In this document: piece by piece, positions 38,223-47,753 of the stretch
Numbering within the stretch: position 1 is the stretch's first letter
How the letters are laid out: every line of letters begins with the position of its first letter
Assembly (NCBI RefSeq): GCF_014397245.1
Contig: NZ_JACLHY010000015.1
Span: 1-64,000 of the forward strand
Length of the DNA stretch: 64,000 nucleotides
From: Arenibacter arenosicollis
Lineage (GTDB): Bacteria; Bacteroidota; Bacteroidia; Flavobacteriales; Flavobacteriaceae
Reading direction: 5' to 3'
Position numbers and translations under genes: made by a program
Notes under the pieces: model-generated
The model's database searches: none
Told to the model about the DNA's origin: nothing
What the model saw: the letters and a program-made list of their open reading frames with translations, nothing else

Positions 38223-38624
38223 ATGAAAACAATTCGCTTACTTCTAACATTACTACTTGTCAGTTCAATTTTAGTAGGGCAGACTAAAGAATTCTCAAAA
38301 GATTATTTTTTACAAAAAAGTAAAAAACAGAAAACTACTGCCTGGATTTTATTAGGCGGAGGAACGGCTATGTTCGTTGGCGGTGCAGCTTTATTTGATG
38401 CCAATTTTTATGGTGGATCAAATAGTGGCGCGGACATAGGCGGATTTATTATGTTGGCAGGAATCATAGCCGATGGGGCCAGTATTCCCTATTTCATTAG
38501 TGCCGGCAAAAATAAGAGGACAGCCATGTCATTTACATTTGATTACAAACCAATTTATTTATCCAGTGATAACTTGGCTGCAACACAAGCGTATCCGACG
38601 CTTTCCTTGAAAATTAAAATTTAG
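38223..38624 (+). CDS. Exported hypothetical protein
   Basis: 133 residues with an N-terminal signal peptide (about 1-20, ending near LVGQ), a short amphipathic part rich in Lys, then two hydrophobic, glycine-rich segments (about 40-58 and 72-95) and a polar C-terminus. I do not recognise the family. It stands alone between the repeat region and a 47-codon frame. Confidence 0.7.
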   Translation: MKTIRLLLTLLLVSSILVGQTKEFSKDYFLQKSKKQKTTAWILLGGGTAMFVGGAALFDANFYGGSNSGADIGGFIMLAGIIADGASIPYFISAGKNKRTAMSFTFDYKPIYLSSDNLAATQAYPTLSLKIKI

Positions 38625-38719
38625 TCCTTAACATTCACTAACAAAGGTTTATAAAGGCTTTAACGGAACTTTTCAGGTCTTTTTATTAAGTTGGGAAGGA
38701 ACCTTAAAACTTAAAAAAA

Positions 38720-38863
38720 ATGGGAATTATGAATGATAAGAGAAAGTTTAAAAGAAAAGTCGAACAATCCAATCCTACCAATCCCACAGGGAATACCAAT
38801 GTGGATACCAATAACTTTGACATTGAAAAGGAAACTATAAAAGATCAACAGAACAAGCATTAG
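38720..38863 (+). CDS. Small hydrophilic hypothetical protein (47 residues)
   Basis: The frame begins MGIMNDKRKFKRKVEQSNPT, continues with an Asn/Thr-rich middle and ends DIEKETIKDQQNKH. It is basic at the start and acidic later, with no membrane segment. The composition looks coding rather than random, but no family is recognised; a second ATG three codons later is possible. Confidence 0.45.
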   Translation: MGIMNDKRKFKRKVEQSNPTNPTGNTNVDTNNFDIEKETIKDQQNKH

Positions 38864-38908
38864 TAGATGCTAAGTAATTCCACAAGTTAAATATATAATG
38901 GAATTATT

Positions 38909-39616
38909 CTAGAAAAAATCTTTATACTGCAAAACCCTGAAATCGATAGTATTGATTTCAGGGTTTTTGTCTTTCATTTTTTTATATGCCTCCAAGCTTC
39001 CAACAGCCCTATTGGCCGCCCCGGAAGGCGCAGTTAGCGACACAGTTCTAATGACTCTCCCATCACCTGACAAATCTGCTTCCTGAGGCCAACATGAATT
39101 TTCCTTATCGGCGCTTGGAAGAACGAATTGGTGAATGCGGGGAACTTTATTGGAAATCAATTCCAGGTTCAATCCATGTTCCTTTAAATATCTTCTAAAA
39201 AAATATTCAGGTCCATTTTTGCTATTTCCTCCAGTGAACAATAGGGTATTTACTTGGGAATACTGTTGTAAATAAGCAAACATGTCCCTTAATACAATAT
39301 TCTCCATACCTATATCTGAGGCATCCATCTTAGAGCGTTCTGCACTTTGCACTATATCACAAATACCTATTTTGCGTTTCTTTAAAAAACCCATTCGTTG
39401 TTGAACGGCCTTTTCCGTAGTTTCAAAATCTAAATTCAGTTTAAAAATACGATCTAAAATAGACCACAACTGACCATCCCGGCTACCATAGCAGAAATCG
39501 ACATCTCCTTCCTTTAAGTCGCCGGTGGTAAATCTTGGCGGTGGCAAAGTCCCTACGATCAGTTTTGTGGCACCCTCGAACAAAAAAGGTTTATACGGAT
39601 GTGTATGTAGAAACAT
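38909..39616 (-). CDS. Uracil-DNA glycosylase superfamily protein
   Basis: 235 residues. The first motif is KLIVGTLPPPRFT and a late motif is SLTAPSGAANRAVGSLEAYK, both typical of UDG-like folds in Bacteroidota; GSRDGQLWSILDRIF follows the first. The usual catalytic Asn/Asp after GxxP is not obvious, so the substrate may be another deaminated base or none. A TACCTTTG box lies about 40 bp upstream, after the pyc terminator. Confidence 0.75.
   Translation of the reverse strand: MFLHTHPYKPFLFEGATKLIVGTLPPPRFTTGDLKEGDVDFCYGSRDGQLWSILDRIFKLNLDFETTEKAVQQRMGFLKKRKIGICDIVQSAERSKMDASDIGMENIVLRDMFAYLQQYSQVNTLLFTGGNSKNGPEYFFRRYLKEHGLNLELISNKVPRIHQFVLPSADKENSCWPQEADLSGDGRVIRTVSLTAPSGAANRAVGSLEAYKKMKDKNPEINTIDFRVLQYKDFF
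38931..38966 (-). terminator. Hairpin within the 3' end of the UDG-family gene
   Basis: Inverted arms AAAACCCTGAAATC / GATTTCAGGGTTTT fall inside the last codons, ending about 20 bp before the stop codon. The following T run is only four bases long, so it may be a weak terminator or mRNA-stabilising structure. Confidence 0.4.
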
Positions 39617-39673
39617 TGTGTTATGGGCTTAGGGAATTAAACAGAATTTTTGAACGTACAAAGGTACATGGCT

Positions 39674-39724
39674 AAAACAAAAAGTTGCAGGGAATTCCCG
39701 AAAAATTCGGACCAACCCTGCAAC
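39674..39724 (-). terminator. pyc terminator
   Basis: On the minus strand GTTGCAGGG pairs with CCCTGCAAC around a 23-nt loop and is followed by TTTTTGTTTT. It lies 30 bp after the pyc stop and just before the next gene's -7 box. Confidence 0.82.
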
Positions 39725-39753
39725 TATCCCATAAAGCAATCACTACTATGCTT

Positions 39754-42700
39754 TTATTTCAATACTATTACCAAATCCTCGGAATTTACCAAAGATCCAC
39801 CTTGTAACAGAACCCTATCCACAATACCCTCTTCCGTTGCCGTAACCGTTGTTTCCATTTTCATGGCCTCAATAACAAAAAGTGGCTGGTTCTTTTTTAC
39901 TTCTTGATTTTTCTTCACTAGTACATTGGACAACATGCCCTGCAACGGAGCACCGATCTCCTTGGCATTGGACATATCGGCTTTTACATTTTCTACCTTA
40001 TCTACTTTTACAGATTTATCCTTGATAATTACATTCCTCAATTGCCCGTTTACCTTAAAGTATATGCTAACATTACCGGCATCATCGGGTTCGCCTCTAA
40101 GCATAAGGGAAACAAGAATATTTTTACCCCTGTCCAACTCTACAATTATCTCCTCCCCTATTTCCATTCCATAAAAGAAATTCTTGGTAGGGATATTCAT
40201 AACATTGCCATACTTCACATGATGATTATAGGCATCGGTAAAAACTTTGGGATATAATTTATAGGATAGGAAATCGGTAATAAGCAATTCTCGACCCATT
40301 CCTGAACTGAACTTTCTTTTGAAAGCATTAAATTCCTTATCAAAATCTATAGGTTCCAAATGGGCATTTGGCCTATCGGTAAAAGGTTTTTCATCCTTTA
40401 GAACAATTTTCTGCAACATTGCAGGGAAACCACCGACCGGCTGGCCCAAATCTCCCTTAAAGAAGCCTATTACGGACTGAGGAAAGGAAATAGTATCCCC
40501 TCTTTCAAGTACATCTTCTGCCGTTAGCCCATTGCTGATCATATATTGCGCCATATCTCCGACCACTTTGGAACTAGGGGTTACCTTTACAATATCGCCG
40601 AACAATTTGTTAACCTCTCCATACATTTTGGTAACCTCGGGAAATTTATCCTCCAATCCCAAGGCTATGGCCTGCCCTTTTAGATTGGAATACTGTCCAC
40701 CAGGAATTTCATGTTTGTACACTTCACCTGTACCCGACTTCAATCCTGACTCAAAGGTATAGTAGTAATTGCGCACCGTTTCCCAATAATTGGAATATTC
40801 AGCCAATTTATCGGTATTCATGTTATTCTCGCGTTCGTTAAACCGCAACATCTCTACCACCGAATTAAAATTGGGCTGGGAAGTAAGCCCTGACAATCCG
40901 CCCAAAGCAACATCTACTACATCCACACCGGCCTCAATTGCCTTTAGATACATGGCTGCTTGCGTAGAGGAGGTGTCATGCGTATGAAGATGAATAGGGA
41001 TATTGATTTCTGATTTTAAAGCCGAAATCAATTCGTAGGCTGCATAGGGTTTTAATAAACCAGCCATATCCTTTACCCCCAAAATATGTGCCCCCGCATT
41101 TTCTATATCCTTCGCCAATTGCACGTAATATTTGAGGTCGTACTTGGTTTTGGAAGGATCTAAAATATCTCCAGTATAACAAATCGACCCTTCGGCCAAT
41201 CCACCTGTTTTGGTACGCACATAATCAATACATGGCCCCATGGATTTCATCCAGTTCAGCGAATCGAAAATTCGAAATACATCTACCCCGGATTTATAGG
41301 ATTCCTCAACAAACCTCTCTATCAAATTATCCGGATAAGCGGTGTAACCAACTCCGTTGGACCCCCTAATCAACATTTGTAACAAAATGTTGGGCATCGC
41401 TTTACGCAACAATTCCAATCGCTCCCAAGGATTTTCCTGTAAAAATCTAAGGCAAACATCAAAGGTGGCTCCTCCCCAAACTTCCAGACTAAAAATCTCA
41501 GGATGGTTCTTGGCATAACCCTCGGCAACTTTCAACATATCTACCGTTCTCATACGGGTAGCCAACAAACTTTGATGGGCATCGCGCATGGTGGTATCTG
41601 TAAAATGGATCTTTTTTTCCTTCTTCAACCATTGGGCAAATTGTTCCGGACCCAGTTCGGTAAGAAGGTCCTTGGTTCCCTTGGGATAGGCTTCGGTTTT
41701 TGGAAAGGAAGGGACTTTGGGTTTGGAAAAAATATGATCTCTATCCAATTTCTTCACATCAGGATTACCGTTTACAATGGTTTCCCCTAAAAACTCTACC
41801 AATTTATTGGCCCGGTTCCGAGGTTCCACAAACTTAAACAGTTCAGGTTCATTCTTAATGAAATTCACGGTAACCTTACCTTCCCTAAAAGTAGGATGCT
41901 TTAAAATATTGTCCAAAAATGCCATATTGGTCTTTACCCCTCTAATACGGAATTCCGCCAATGCCCTACGCATTTTTCTACAAGACCCGTCCAATGTTCT
42001 ACTGATTGCCGATACCTTCACCAACATGGAATCAAAAAAGGGCGATATGGCCACGCCCTGATAAATACTACCAGCATCTAACCTAATACCTAATCCAGAA
42101 GCACTTCTATAGGTTGTAACTACTCCATAATCTGGCTTAAAATCGTTTCCAGGGTCCTCTGTGGTTATTCTACATTGTAGCGCATATCCCGTAACCACCA
42201 CGGAGGCTTGATCTTGGATTTTAATTTGCTTATCGGATAGTTTATATCCTCCGGCAATAAACAGTTGAGCTTTTACCAAATCGATGTTCGTAATCATTTC
42301 GGTCACCGTATGCTCTACCTGTATTCTTGGGTTTACTTCAATAAAATAGATACTGCCATCATCATCCACCAAAAATTCGACCGTTCCAATATTATTATAG
42401 TCCACGGCACGACAAATATCAATGGCGTATTTGTATAGATTATCTTTTGTTTCCTGTGGCAGGCCTATGGATGGAGCAAACTCTATTACCTTCTGATAGC
42501 GACGTTGTACGGAACAATCCCGCTCAAATAAATGCACAATATTGCCATGTGTATCGGCAACAATCTGAATTTCTATATGCTTGGGATTTTCCACAAATTT
42601 CTCCAAGAAAACCGTATCATCGCCAAAAGCGTTCAGAGATTCCCTTCTTGCCTCCGGGAATCCTTTTTTGAGCTCATCCTCGGTTCGGATAACCCGCATT

Positions 42701-43206
42701 CCTCGTCCACCTCCACCAGAGGCAGCTTTAAGCATTAATGGATAACCAATTTCCTTTGCTTCTGAAAGCGCAATATCAATGTTGGTCAAATCCTTATCAC
42801 TACTTCTAATAATTGGAATATTATTGGCAACAGCCACATCCTTGGCTGTAATCTTGTCCCCCAAAGCCTTCAGTACGGAAACCTTTGGACCTACGAAAAT
42901 AATTCCGTTATCCGCACATTTTTGGGCAAATTTGGCATTTTCGGACAAGAAGCCATATCCTGGGTGAATGGCATCTACATTATTGTCCTTAGCAATTCTG
43001 ATCAGGGCGTCAATATCCAAATAGGGCTTTAGCGGCTCATTGTCCTCCCCTATCTGATAACTTTCGTCTGCCTTGTAACGGTGCAGGGAATAGCGATCCT
43101 CGTAAGTATATACTCCTACAGTTTTTAAACCTATCTCCACACATGCCCTAAAAATACGTATGGCAATCTCTCCCCTATTTGCTACTAATACCTTTTTTAT
43201 TTTCAA
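39754..43206 (-). CDS. pyc: Pyruvate carboxylase
   Basis: 1150 residues in one chain: biotin carboxylase (about 1-450; KAASGGGGRGMRVI, EVNPRIQVEHTVTEM), carboxyltransferase TIM barrel (about 530-800; FTDTTMRDAHQSLLATR, LHTHDTSS), the PC-type allosteric region and a biotinyl domain with biotin lysine K1116 in EAMKMETT. It makes oxaloacetate from pyruvate and bicarbonate for the TCA cycle. The biotin ligase gene is at 54232-54963. It has its own promoter and terminator. Confidence 0.97.
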   Translation of the reverse strand: MKIKKVLVANRGEIAIRIFRACVEIGLKTVGVYTYEDRYSLHRYKADESYQIGEDNEPLKPYLDIDALIRIAKDNNVDAIHPGYGFLSENAKFAQKCADNGIIFVGPKVSVLKALGDKITAKDVAVANNIPIIRSSDKDLTNIDIALSEAKEIGYPLMLKAASGGGGRGMRVIRTEDELKKGFPEARRESLNAFGDDTVFLEKFVENPKHIEIQIVADTHGNIVHLFERDCSVQRRYQKVIEFAPSIGLPQETKDNLYKYAIDICRAVDYNNIGTVEFLVDDDGSIYFIEVNPRIQVEHTVTEMITNIDLVKAQLFIAGGYKLSDKQIKIQDQASVVVTGYALQCRITTEDPGNDFKPDYGVVTTYRSASGLGIRLDAGSIYQGVAISPFFDSMLVKVSAISRTLDGSCRKMRRALAEFRIRGVKTNMAFLDNILKHPTFREGKVTVNFIKNEPELFKFVEPRNRANKLVEFLGETIVNGNPDVKKLDRDHIFSKPKVPSFPKTEAYPKGTKDLLTELGPEQFAQWLKKEKKIHFTDTTMRDAHQSLLATRMRTVDMLKVAEGYAKNHPEIFSLEVWGGATFDVCLRFLQENPWERLELLRKAMPNILLQMLIRGSNGVGYTAYPDNLIERFVEESYKSGVDVFRIFDSLNWMKSMGPCIDYVRTKTGGLAEGSICYTGDILDPSKTKYDLKYYVQLAKDIENAGAHILGVKDMAGLLKPYAAYELISALKSEINIPIHLHTHDTSSTQAAMYLKAIEAGVDVVDVALGGLSGLTSQPNFNSVVEMLRFNERENNMNTDKLAEYSNYWETVRNYYYTFESGLKSGTGEVYKHEIPGGQYSNLKGQAIALGLEDKFPEVTKMYGEVNKLFGDIVKVTPSSKVVGDMAQYMISNGLTAEDVLERGDTISFPQSVIGFFKGDLGQPVGGFPAMLQKIVLKDEKPFTDRPNAHLEPIDFDKEFNAFKRKFSSGMGRELLITDFLSYKLYPKVFTDAYNHHVKYGNVMNIPTKNFFYGMEIGEEIIVELDRGKNILVSLMLRGEPDDAGNVSIYFKVNGQLRNVIIKDKSVKVDKVENVKADMSNAKEIGAPLQGMLSNVLVKKNQEVKKNQPLFVIEAMKMETTVTATEEGIVDRVLLQGGSLVNSEDLVIVLK

Positions 43207-43254
43207 CCTTTTACGTTTTAGAATTGCTTAGTTTAATAAAATTTTACTCTTCTA

Positions 43255-43285
43255 CAAACTTAGCATATTAGGGCTAGGTCGCCAA
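43255..43285 (-). promoter_or_regulatory. pyc promoter
   Basis: TAAGTTTG (43255-43262) and TTG (43283-43285) with a 20-bp spacer. The leader would be about 44 nt. Confidence 0.65.
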
Positions 43286-43359
43286 TATGTTAAAAGTATA
43301 TCTTTCAAGAAATTTGTTACAAATCAAAATTAGGGGTAAAAAAGTAGTTTATTCGAAAC

Positions 43360-43390
43360 TTGATAATGAACTATTTATGTTCTAACTTTA
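43360..43390 (+). promoter_or_regulatory. Candidate bTHX gene promoter
   Basis: TTG (43360-43362) and TAACTTTA (43383-43390, one mismatch) with a 20-bp spacer, about 24 bp before the ATG. Confidence 0.5.
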
Positions 43391-43413
43391 AAAAAGATAA
43401 AATATAAACACAA

Positions 43414-43542
43414 ATGGGAAAAGGTGATAAGAAATCGAAAAGAGGTAAAATTGTTAATGGTACATGGGGTGCTAGACGCAAAAGAAAAATTAAAAAAAGA
43501 CCCACAATCGAAGAAAAGATAAATCCTGGGAAGAAAAAATAA
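43414..43542 (+). CDS. Ribosomal protein bTHX
   Basis: 42 residues, too short for many gene finders: MGKGDKKSKRGKIVNGTWGA followed by a basic tail. The start MGKGDKKSKRGKI is the hallmark of the bTHX (Thx) family, a very basic peptide in the head of the 30S subunit of Thermus and of many Bacteroidota. It lies between pyc and a lipoprotein gene and has a likely promoter of its own. Confidence 0.88.
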   Translation: MGKGDKKSKRGKIVNGTWGARRKRKIKKRPTIEEKINPGKKK

Positions 43543-43562
43543 GGGCTGGCCGTTAATTCCAA

Positions 43563-43925
43563 TTAATCGACCCTAAAATTCAAAATAACATCCCCCGCTT
43601 CGGATATGTTTAGTGCATAGGTGTAAAACCCATTTTCCAATGGTGTTTCACCCACAAAATCTATAGGCTGTAAAATGTAATTCTCTTCACCAACCTTTAT
43701 ATTTATATATGCATATTGATAAGCAGTTTCATATTCCAAATACCCGGAATATTCGTCTGCTCCGATATTTTCGTGAAGCATTGCCTCACTACCAACTTGC
43801 ACTAGATCAAAGGTAACACTGCTTTCATTTTTTATTCTAATATTGACTCCATCCAGATTGTCATCCCGATCGGAACAACCTATGAAAATAGCAGCAACCA
43901 AAACCAGAAAAGCGAATCGTTTCAT
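43563..43925 (-). CDS. Hypothetical lipoprotein
   Basis: 120 residues with a type II signal peptide and lipobox FIGCS (Cys at 16), followed by SDRDDNLDG, the acidic stretch often seen in lipoproteins displayed on Bacteroidota outer membranes. The mature part looks all-beta and has no family that I know. Convergent with the bTHX gene, 20 bp apart. Confidence 0.8.
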   Translation of the reverse strand: MKRFAFLVLVAAIFIGCSDRDDNLDGVNIRIKNESSVTFDLVQVGSEAMLHENIGADEYSGYLEYETAYQYAYINIKVGEENYILQPIDFVGETPLENGFYTYALNISEAGDVILNFRVD

Positions 43926-43981
43926 ATTAATCTCAATTAAGTAGGACTTATTTGAAATAACGCTTTTTTTTCAAAAATATT

Positions 43982-44743
43982 CTATCGTATAAAAACAGGT
44001 TGGTTTTCCTTTAAAGTATGTTCCTTACTAAACATATATCCATCCATATTAAACCCTTTTACATCCTCTATGGTTTTGGCCTCGGTATCCAAAATATAAC
44101 GTACCATGGTTCCCCTTGCCTTTTTCGCGAAAAAACTTATAATCTTTAAATTATCATTCTTCCAATCCTTAAATACTGGGGTAATCACCGGCACTTTTAG
44201 ATTTTTTTCGTCCACGGCACTAAAATATTCATTGCTGGCCAAATTAAGGAACAGCTCATTGTCCTTCAATTCAGAATTTAGATGATCCGTAATCTGCTTT
44301 TTCCAAAATTCATATAGATTCCTTTTACGTCCTATCTTCAATTGCGTTCCCATTTCCAAACGATAGGGCTGCATAAGATCTAAGGGTTTTAGAACACCGT
44401 ACAAACCTGATAATATTCGTAGCTTTTGTTGAAGACCTTCTAATTTTTCTGCAGCAATAGTGTAAGCATCAAGACCTTGGTAAACATCACCACTAAAAGC
44501 ATATATGGCCGGCCTAGCATTTTCCTCAGTAAAGGGTACCGAAAACTGCTGGTTCCTTTCCCAGTTGAGCTCCGCAAGATTGGCCGAAATACCCATTAAT
44601 TTTGCTAAAGCCTTTGGATTTTTCTTTGCCAAAACCTTATTCAACTGTTCCGCCTCTTTTAAAAAATGGGGTTGAGAAAATTCCTTTGTGGGCAATTTAC
44701 TTTCAAAATCCAAAGATTTTGCAGGTGATATAACTATTTTCAT
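43982..44743 (-). CDS. yaaA: Peroxide stress protein YaaA
   Basis: 253 residues of the YaaA/DUF328 family: start [19 protein letters not shown], central [17 protein letters not shown] and [20 protein letters not shown], end [18 protein letters not shown]. The E. coli protein lowers free iron under peroxide stress and binds DNA. It is a single gene. Confidence 0.95.
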   Translation of the reverse strand: MKIVISPAKSLDFESKLPTKEFSQPHFLKEAEQLNKVLAKKNPKALAKLMGISANLAELNWERNQQFSVPFTEENARPAIYAFSGDVYQGLDAYTIAAEKLEGLQQKLRILSGLYGVLKPLDLMQPYRLEMGTQLKIGRKRNLYEFWKKQITDHLNSELKDNELFLNLASNEYFSAVDEKNLKVPVITPVFKDWKNDNLKIISFFAKKARGTMVRYILDTEAKTIEDVKGFNMDGYMFSKEHTLKENQPVFIR

Positions 44744-44840
44744 GCTTGGGTCTTATTAAGAATAAGGTCAAAAATAATAGCTGATTATTAAATTACCTAA
44801 CCCTTTAAAATCTTGTTTTCAATATTGGTATAAAAGAAAC

Positions 44841-45872
44841 CTATTCTGCTTGACTGTGCTTGGAATATTGCTTCCATTTTTCAATACAGTTGGCCATATC
44901 CTCAGGGATTTCGGAATCGAACCTCATAAATTCTCCAGAAACAGGATGTACAAACCCTAAGGTCTTTGCGTGAAGGGCCTGCCTAGGTAAAATTTTAAAG
45001 GCGTTATCCACAAATTGCTTGTATTTAGTAAAAGTGGTCCCCTTCAATACTTTTTCGCCCCCATATCGCTCATCATTGAACAATGTATGTCCAATATGCT
45101 TTAAATGCACTCTTATTTGATGTGTTCTTCCCGTTTCCAGCGTACAGGCGAGCATGGTTACATATCCAAGGCGTTCCAAAACCATATAATGGGTTACCGC
45201 CTCCTTGCCCTGCTCCCCTTCAGGGAAAACCTGCATCTGCAATCTGTTTTTAGGATTGCGACCTATATGACCTTCAATGGTTCCTGTATCCTCCTCAACA
45301 TTTCCCCATACTAGGGCTATATACTCTCGTTCGCTGGATTTATCAAAAAACTGTTTAGCCAAATGCGTCATAGCAGCTTCGGTCTTGGCCACCACCAGTA
45401 GACCGGAAGTATCCTTATCTATTCTATGTACAAGGCCAGGACGTTCGTCACTATTTTTCGGCAAATTGTCAACATGGTAGATCAAGGCATTGATCAAGGT
45501 TCCTGAATAGTTACCATGTCCAGGATGTACCACCATCCCAGCCGGCTTATTCACCACCAAAAGCACATCATCCTCATAGACAATATCCAAGGGTATGTTT
45601 TCTGGTGTCAATAAATTTTCGTGCGGTGGATGGGCAAACATGACCCGTATGTGATCCCCAGCCTTTACTTTGTAATTTTGCTTAACAATAGCACCGTTTA
45701 CCCAGACATTGCCATCTTTTGCGGCCTGTTGAATTTTATTTCGCGTAGCGTTTTCAATGAAATTCATTAAAAACTTATCTATCCTTAATGGGTCTTGGCC
45801 TTTAGAAGCTGTAAAACTATGATGCTCAAAAAGTTCCTCCTCATTTAATTCAAACTCATCCTGTGCTTCCAT
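44841..45872 (-). CDS. rluD: RluA/RluD family pseudouridine synthase
   Basis: 343 residues: an N-terminal S4 domain (about 28-85; DPLRIDKFLMNF) and the catalytic domain with the Asp of GLVHRIDKDTSGLLVVAKT. The family isomerises uridines in 23S rRNA (helix 69 for RluD). It starts 2 bp after the PASTA gene, so translation is coupled. Assignment to RluD rather than another member is tentative. Confidence 0.9.
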   Translation of the reverse strand: MEAQDEFELNEEELFEHHSFTASKGQDPLRIDKFLMNFIENATRNKIQQAAKDGNVWVNGAIVKQNYKVKAGDHIRVMFAHPPHENLLTPENIPLDIVYEDDVLLVVNKPAGMVVHPGHGNYSGTLINALIYHVDNLPKNSDERPGLVHRIDKDTSGLLVVAKTEAAMTHLAKQFFDKSSEREYIALVWGNVEEDTGTIEGHIGRNPKNRLQMQVFPEGEQGKEAVTHYMVLERLGYVTMLACTLETGRTHQIRVHLKHIGHTLFNDERYGGEKVLKGTTFTKYKQFVDNAFKILPRQALHAKTLGFVHPVSGEFMRFDSEIPEDMANCIEKWKQYSKHSQAE

Positions 45873-45874
45873 AA

Positions 45875-46462
45875 TTATTCGGACTCTGCCTTAACTTCTG
45901 CTCTTGGGGTAATATTACCATTGCCACAAACCAATTCAATCTTCGAAGTTTTGGGCAATTTGTCACCTGGGACAATGTATTTTCCTTTGTACTTTATATT
46001 GTAAACCATATCCTTTCCCAATTCGTCCACATAAGTAACACGTTCCACCTCTAAACCAACAGCTTTGAGCATAGAACTTGCATTCCTTTGGGTAACCTGA
46101 ATAATATTGGGAATAGTGACCTTTTTATAACCAGAGGGATTAACGGTAATATAAATTTTCCTGCTCTCCTTTACCTTACTCCCTGCACGAGGTGTCTGAT
46201 CTATAATGGAAAACCTTGGATAGGAGGGATTATAATTAGCCGAATCCAGTACTTCATATCGTAATTTTGATTGATCGATTATTGACCTCATCTCCGTCAC
46301 CGATAATTTGGCTAAATCGGGGACCTCAACAAACTTACCGTGATTGGTAGTAGCCTTCAGCCATTGCATTGCACCAATAACCAACAATACAGAAACTACC
46401 AACGCCAATACCAACTGAATCAAAAAAGATTTACTCGTTAAAAACTTTAAAAAATTTCGCAT
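45875..46462 (-). CDS. PASTA domain membrane protein
   Basis: 195 residues: one transmembrane helix (about 15-34) and then two or three PASTA domains (VEVPDLAKLSVTEMRSIID, VTIPNIIQVTQRNASSMLKA, and a shorter third). PASTA domains often bind peptidoglycan; here there is no kinase or penicillin-binding part. The divergent neighbour is ddl, a cell-wall gene. A TATCTTTG box stands about 15 bp before the ATG. Confidence 0.9.
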   Translation of the reverse strand: MRNFLKFLTSKSFLIQLVLALVVSVLLVIGAMQWLKATTNHGKFVEVPDLAKLSVTEMRSIIDQSKLRYEVLDSANYNPSYPRFSIIDQTPRAGSKVKESRKIYITVNPSGYKKVTIPNIIQVTQRNASSMLKAVGLEVERVTYVDELGKDMVYNIKYKGKYIVPGDKLPKTSKIELVCGNGNITPRAEVKAESE

Positions 46463-46664
46463 AGTATATTTTCTTGTGTCGCAAAGATAGAAAACCGAAC
46501 GCTTTTTCTTTACTTTGAATGCATGATATTTGTTTATTGATTTTGGCGGGCAGATTGCTTTTAAAATATACCTTTAAAATTAAGGCTATTCTTTAAAAAT
46601 ACTTGCGTACCAATAACTTAAATAACGTTCTAAATGACCAAGTATTAAATATTAGATTTAACGA

Positions 46665-47639
46665 ATGAAAAAAAATATTGCAATTATAATGGGTGGCTAC
46701 TCTAGCGAGTATAAGATTTCCTTAATAAGCGGAGGTGTGGTTTACGACTTTCTGGACAAGGAAAAATTTAACGCCTACAGAATCCATATTTTCAAAGACA
46801 AATGGGTCTATGTAGACCACAATCAGAACGAATTTAATGTTAACAGGCATGATTTTACTGTATCCCTGGACTCCGAAATTTTAAAATTTGATTGCGTATT
46901 CAACGCCATTCATGGCACTCCCGGTGAGGATGGCCTAATGCAAGCCTATTTACAGCTTATTGGAATTCCACAAACTTCCTGCGACTACTACCAAGCCGCA
47001 TTAACCTTCAACAAGCGAGACCTATTAAGTGTTTTAAAACCATACGGGATAAAATCCGCTCCATCATATTATATGAACTTGGGCGACCCCATTAACGAAG
47101 ATGCCATAATAGAAAAAGTAGGTTTGCCGTGTTTTGTAAAAGCCAATAAAGCCGGTAGCAGTTTTGGTATTTCCAAAGTCTATAAGAAAGAAGAATTATT
47201 AAAGGCCATTGAAAATGCTTTTAAGGAAGACAATGAAATACTTATAGAGTCTTTTTTAAATGGAACCGAAGTTTCAGTTGGAGTGATTAAATACAAGGGG
47301 GAGACCAAAGTGCTGCCCATCACCGAAATAGTATCTGAGAATGATTTCTTTGATTACGAAGCCAAATATGAAGGAAAATCACAAGAAATTACTCCGGCAA
47401 GAATAACCAAGGATCAAGAGAAAAAAGTGACTGAAATTGCAAAAAAGGCTTATGAGGTACTAAAAATGAAAGGATTTTCCAGAAGTGAATTCATTTTTGT
47501 AGATGGTGAACCTTTTATGTTGGAAATGAATACCACCCCAGGACTCACTACCGAGAGCATTTTACCCCAACAGGCCAAAATAGCGGGTATCCCCCTTTCA
47601 GAACTCTTTGAAAGTGCCATTTGGGAAGCATTGGGATAA
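46665..47639 (+). CDS. ddl: D-alanine--D-alanine ligase
   Basis: 324 residues, ATP-grasp enzyme: IIMGGYSSEYKISLISG, HGTPGEDGLMQAYLQLIGIP, the ATP-binding PCFVKANKAGSSFGISKV and the metal site MLEMNTTPGLTTES. It makes D-Ala-D-Ala for peptidoglycan. A TAGATTTA sequence ends four bases before the ATG, a weak version of the leaderless arrangement noted for other genes here. Confidence 0.96.
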   Translation: MKKNIAIIMGGYSSEYKISLISGGVVYDFLDKEKFNAYRIHIFKDKWVYVDHNQNEFNVNRHDFTVSLDSEILKFDCVFNAIHGTPGEDGLMQAYLQLIGIPQTSCDYYQAALTFNKRDLLSVLKPYGIKSAPSYYMNLGDPINEDAIIEKVGLPCFVKANKAGSSFGISKVYKKEELLKAIENAFKEDNEILIESFLNGTEVSVGVIKYKGETKVLPITEIVSENDFFDYEAKYEGKSQEITPARITKDQEKKVTEIAKKAYEVLKMKGFSRSEFIFVDGEPFMLEMNTTPGLTTESILPQQAKIAGIPLSELFESAIWEALG

Positions 47640-47753
47640 ATTAAGTAATTTTAAAAACAATACCCACCTAAAAAAATAATGGGTATATATATCAACGACC
47701 TTTTTCAGTCCTATTTACAACAATAGAGAAAGGTAAAACTTAATAGTGTAAGA

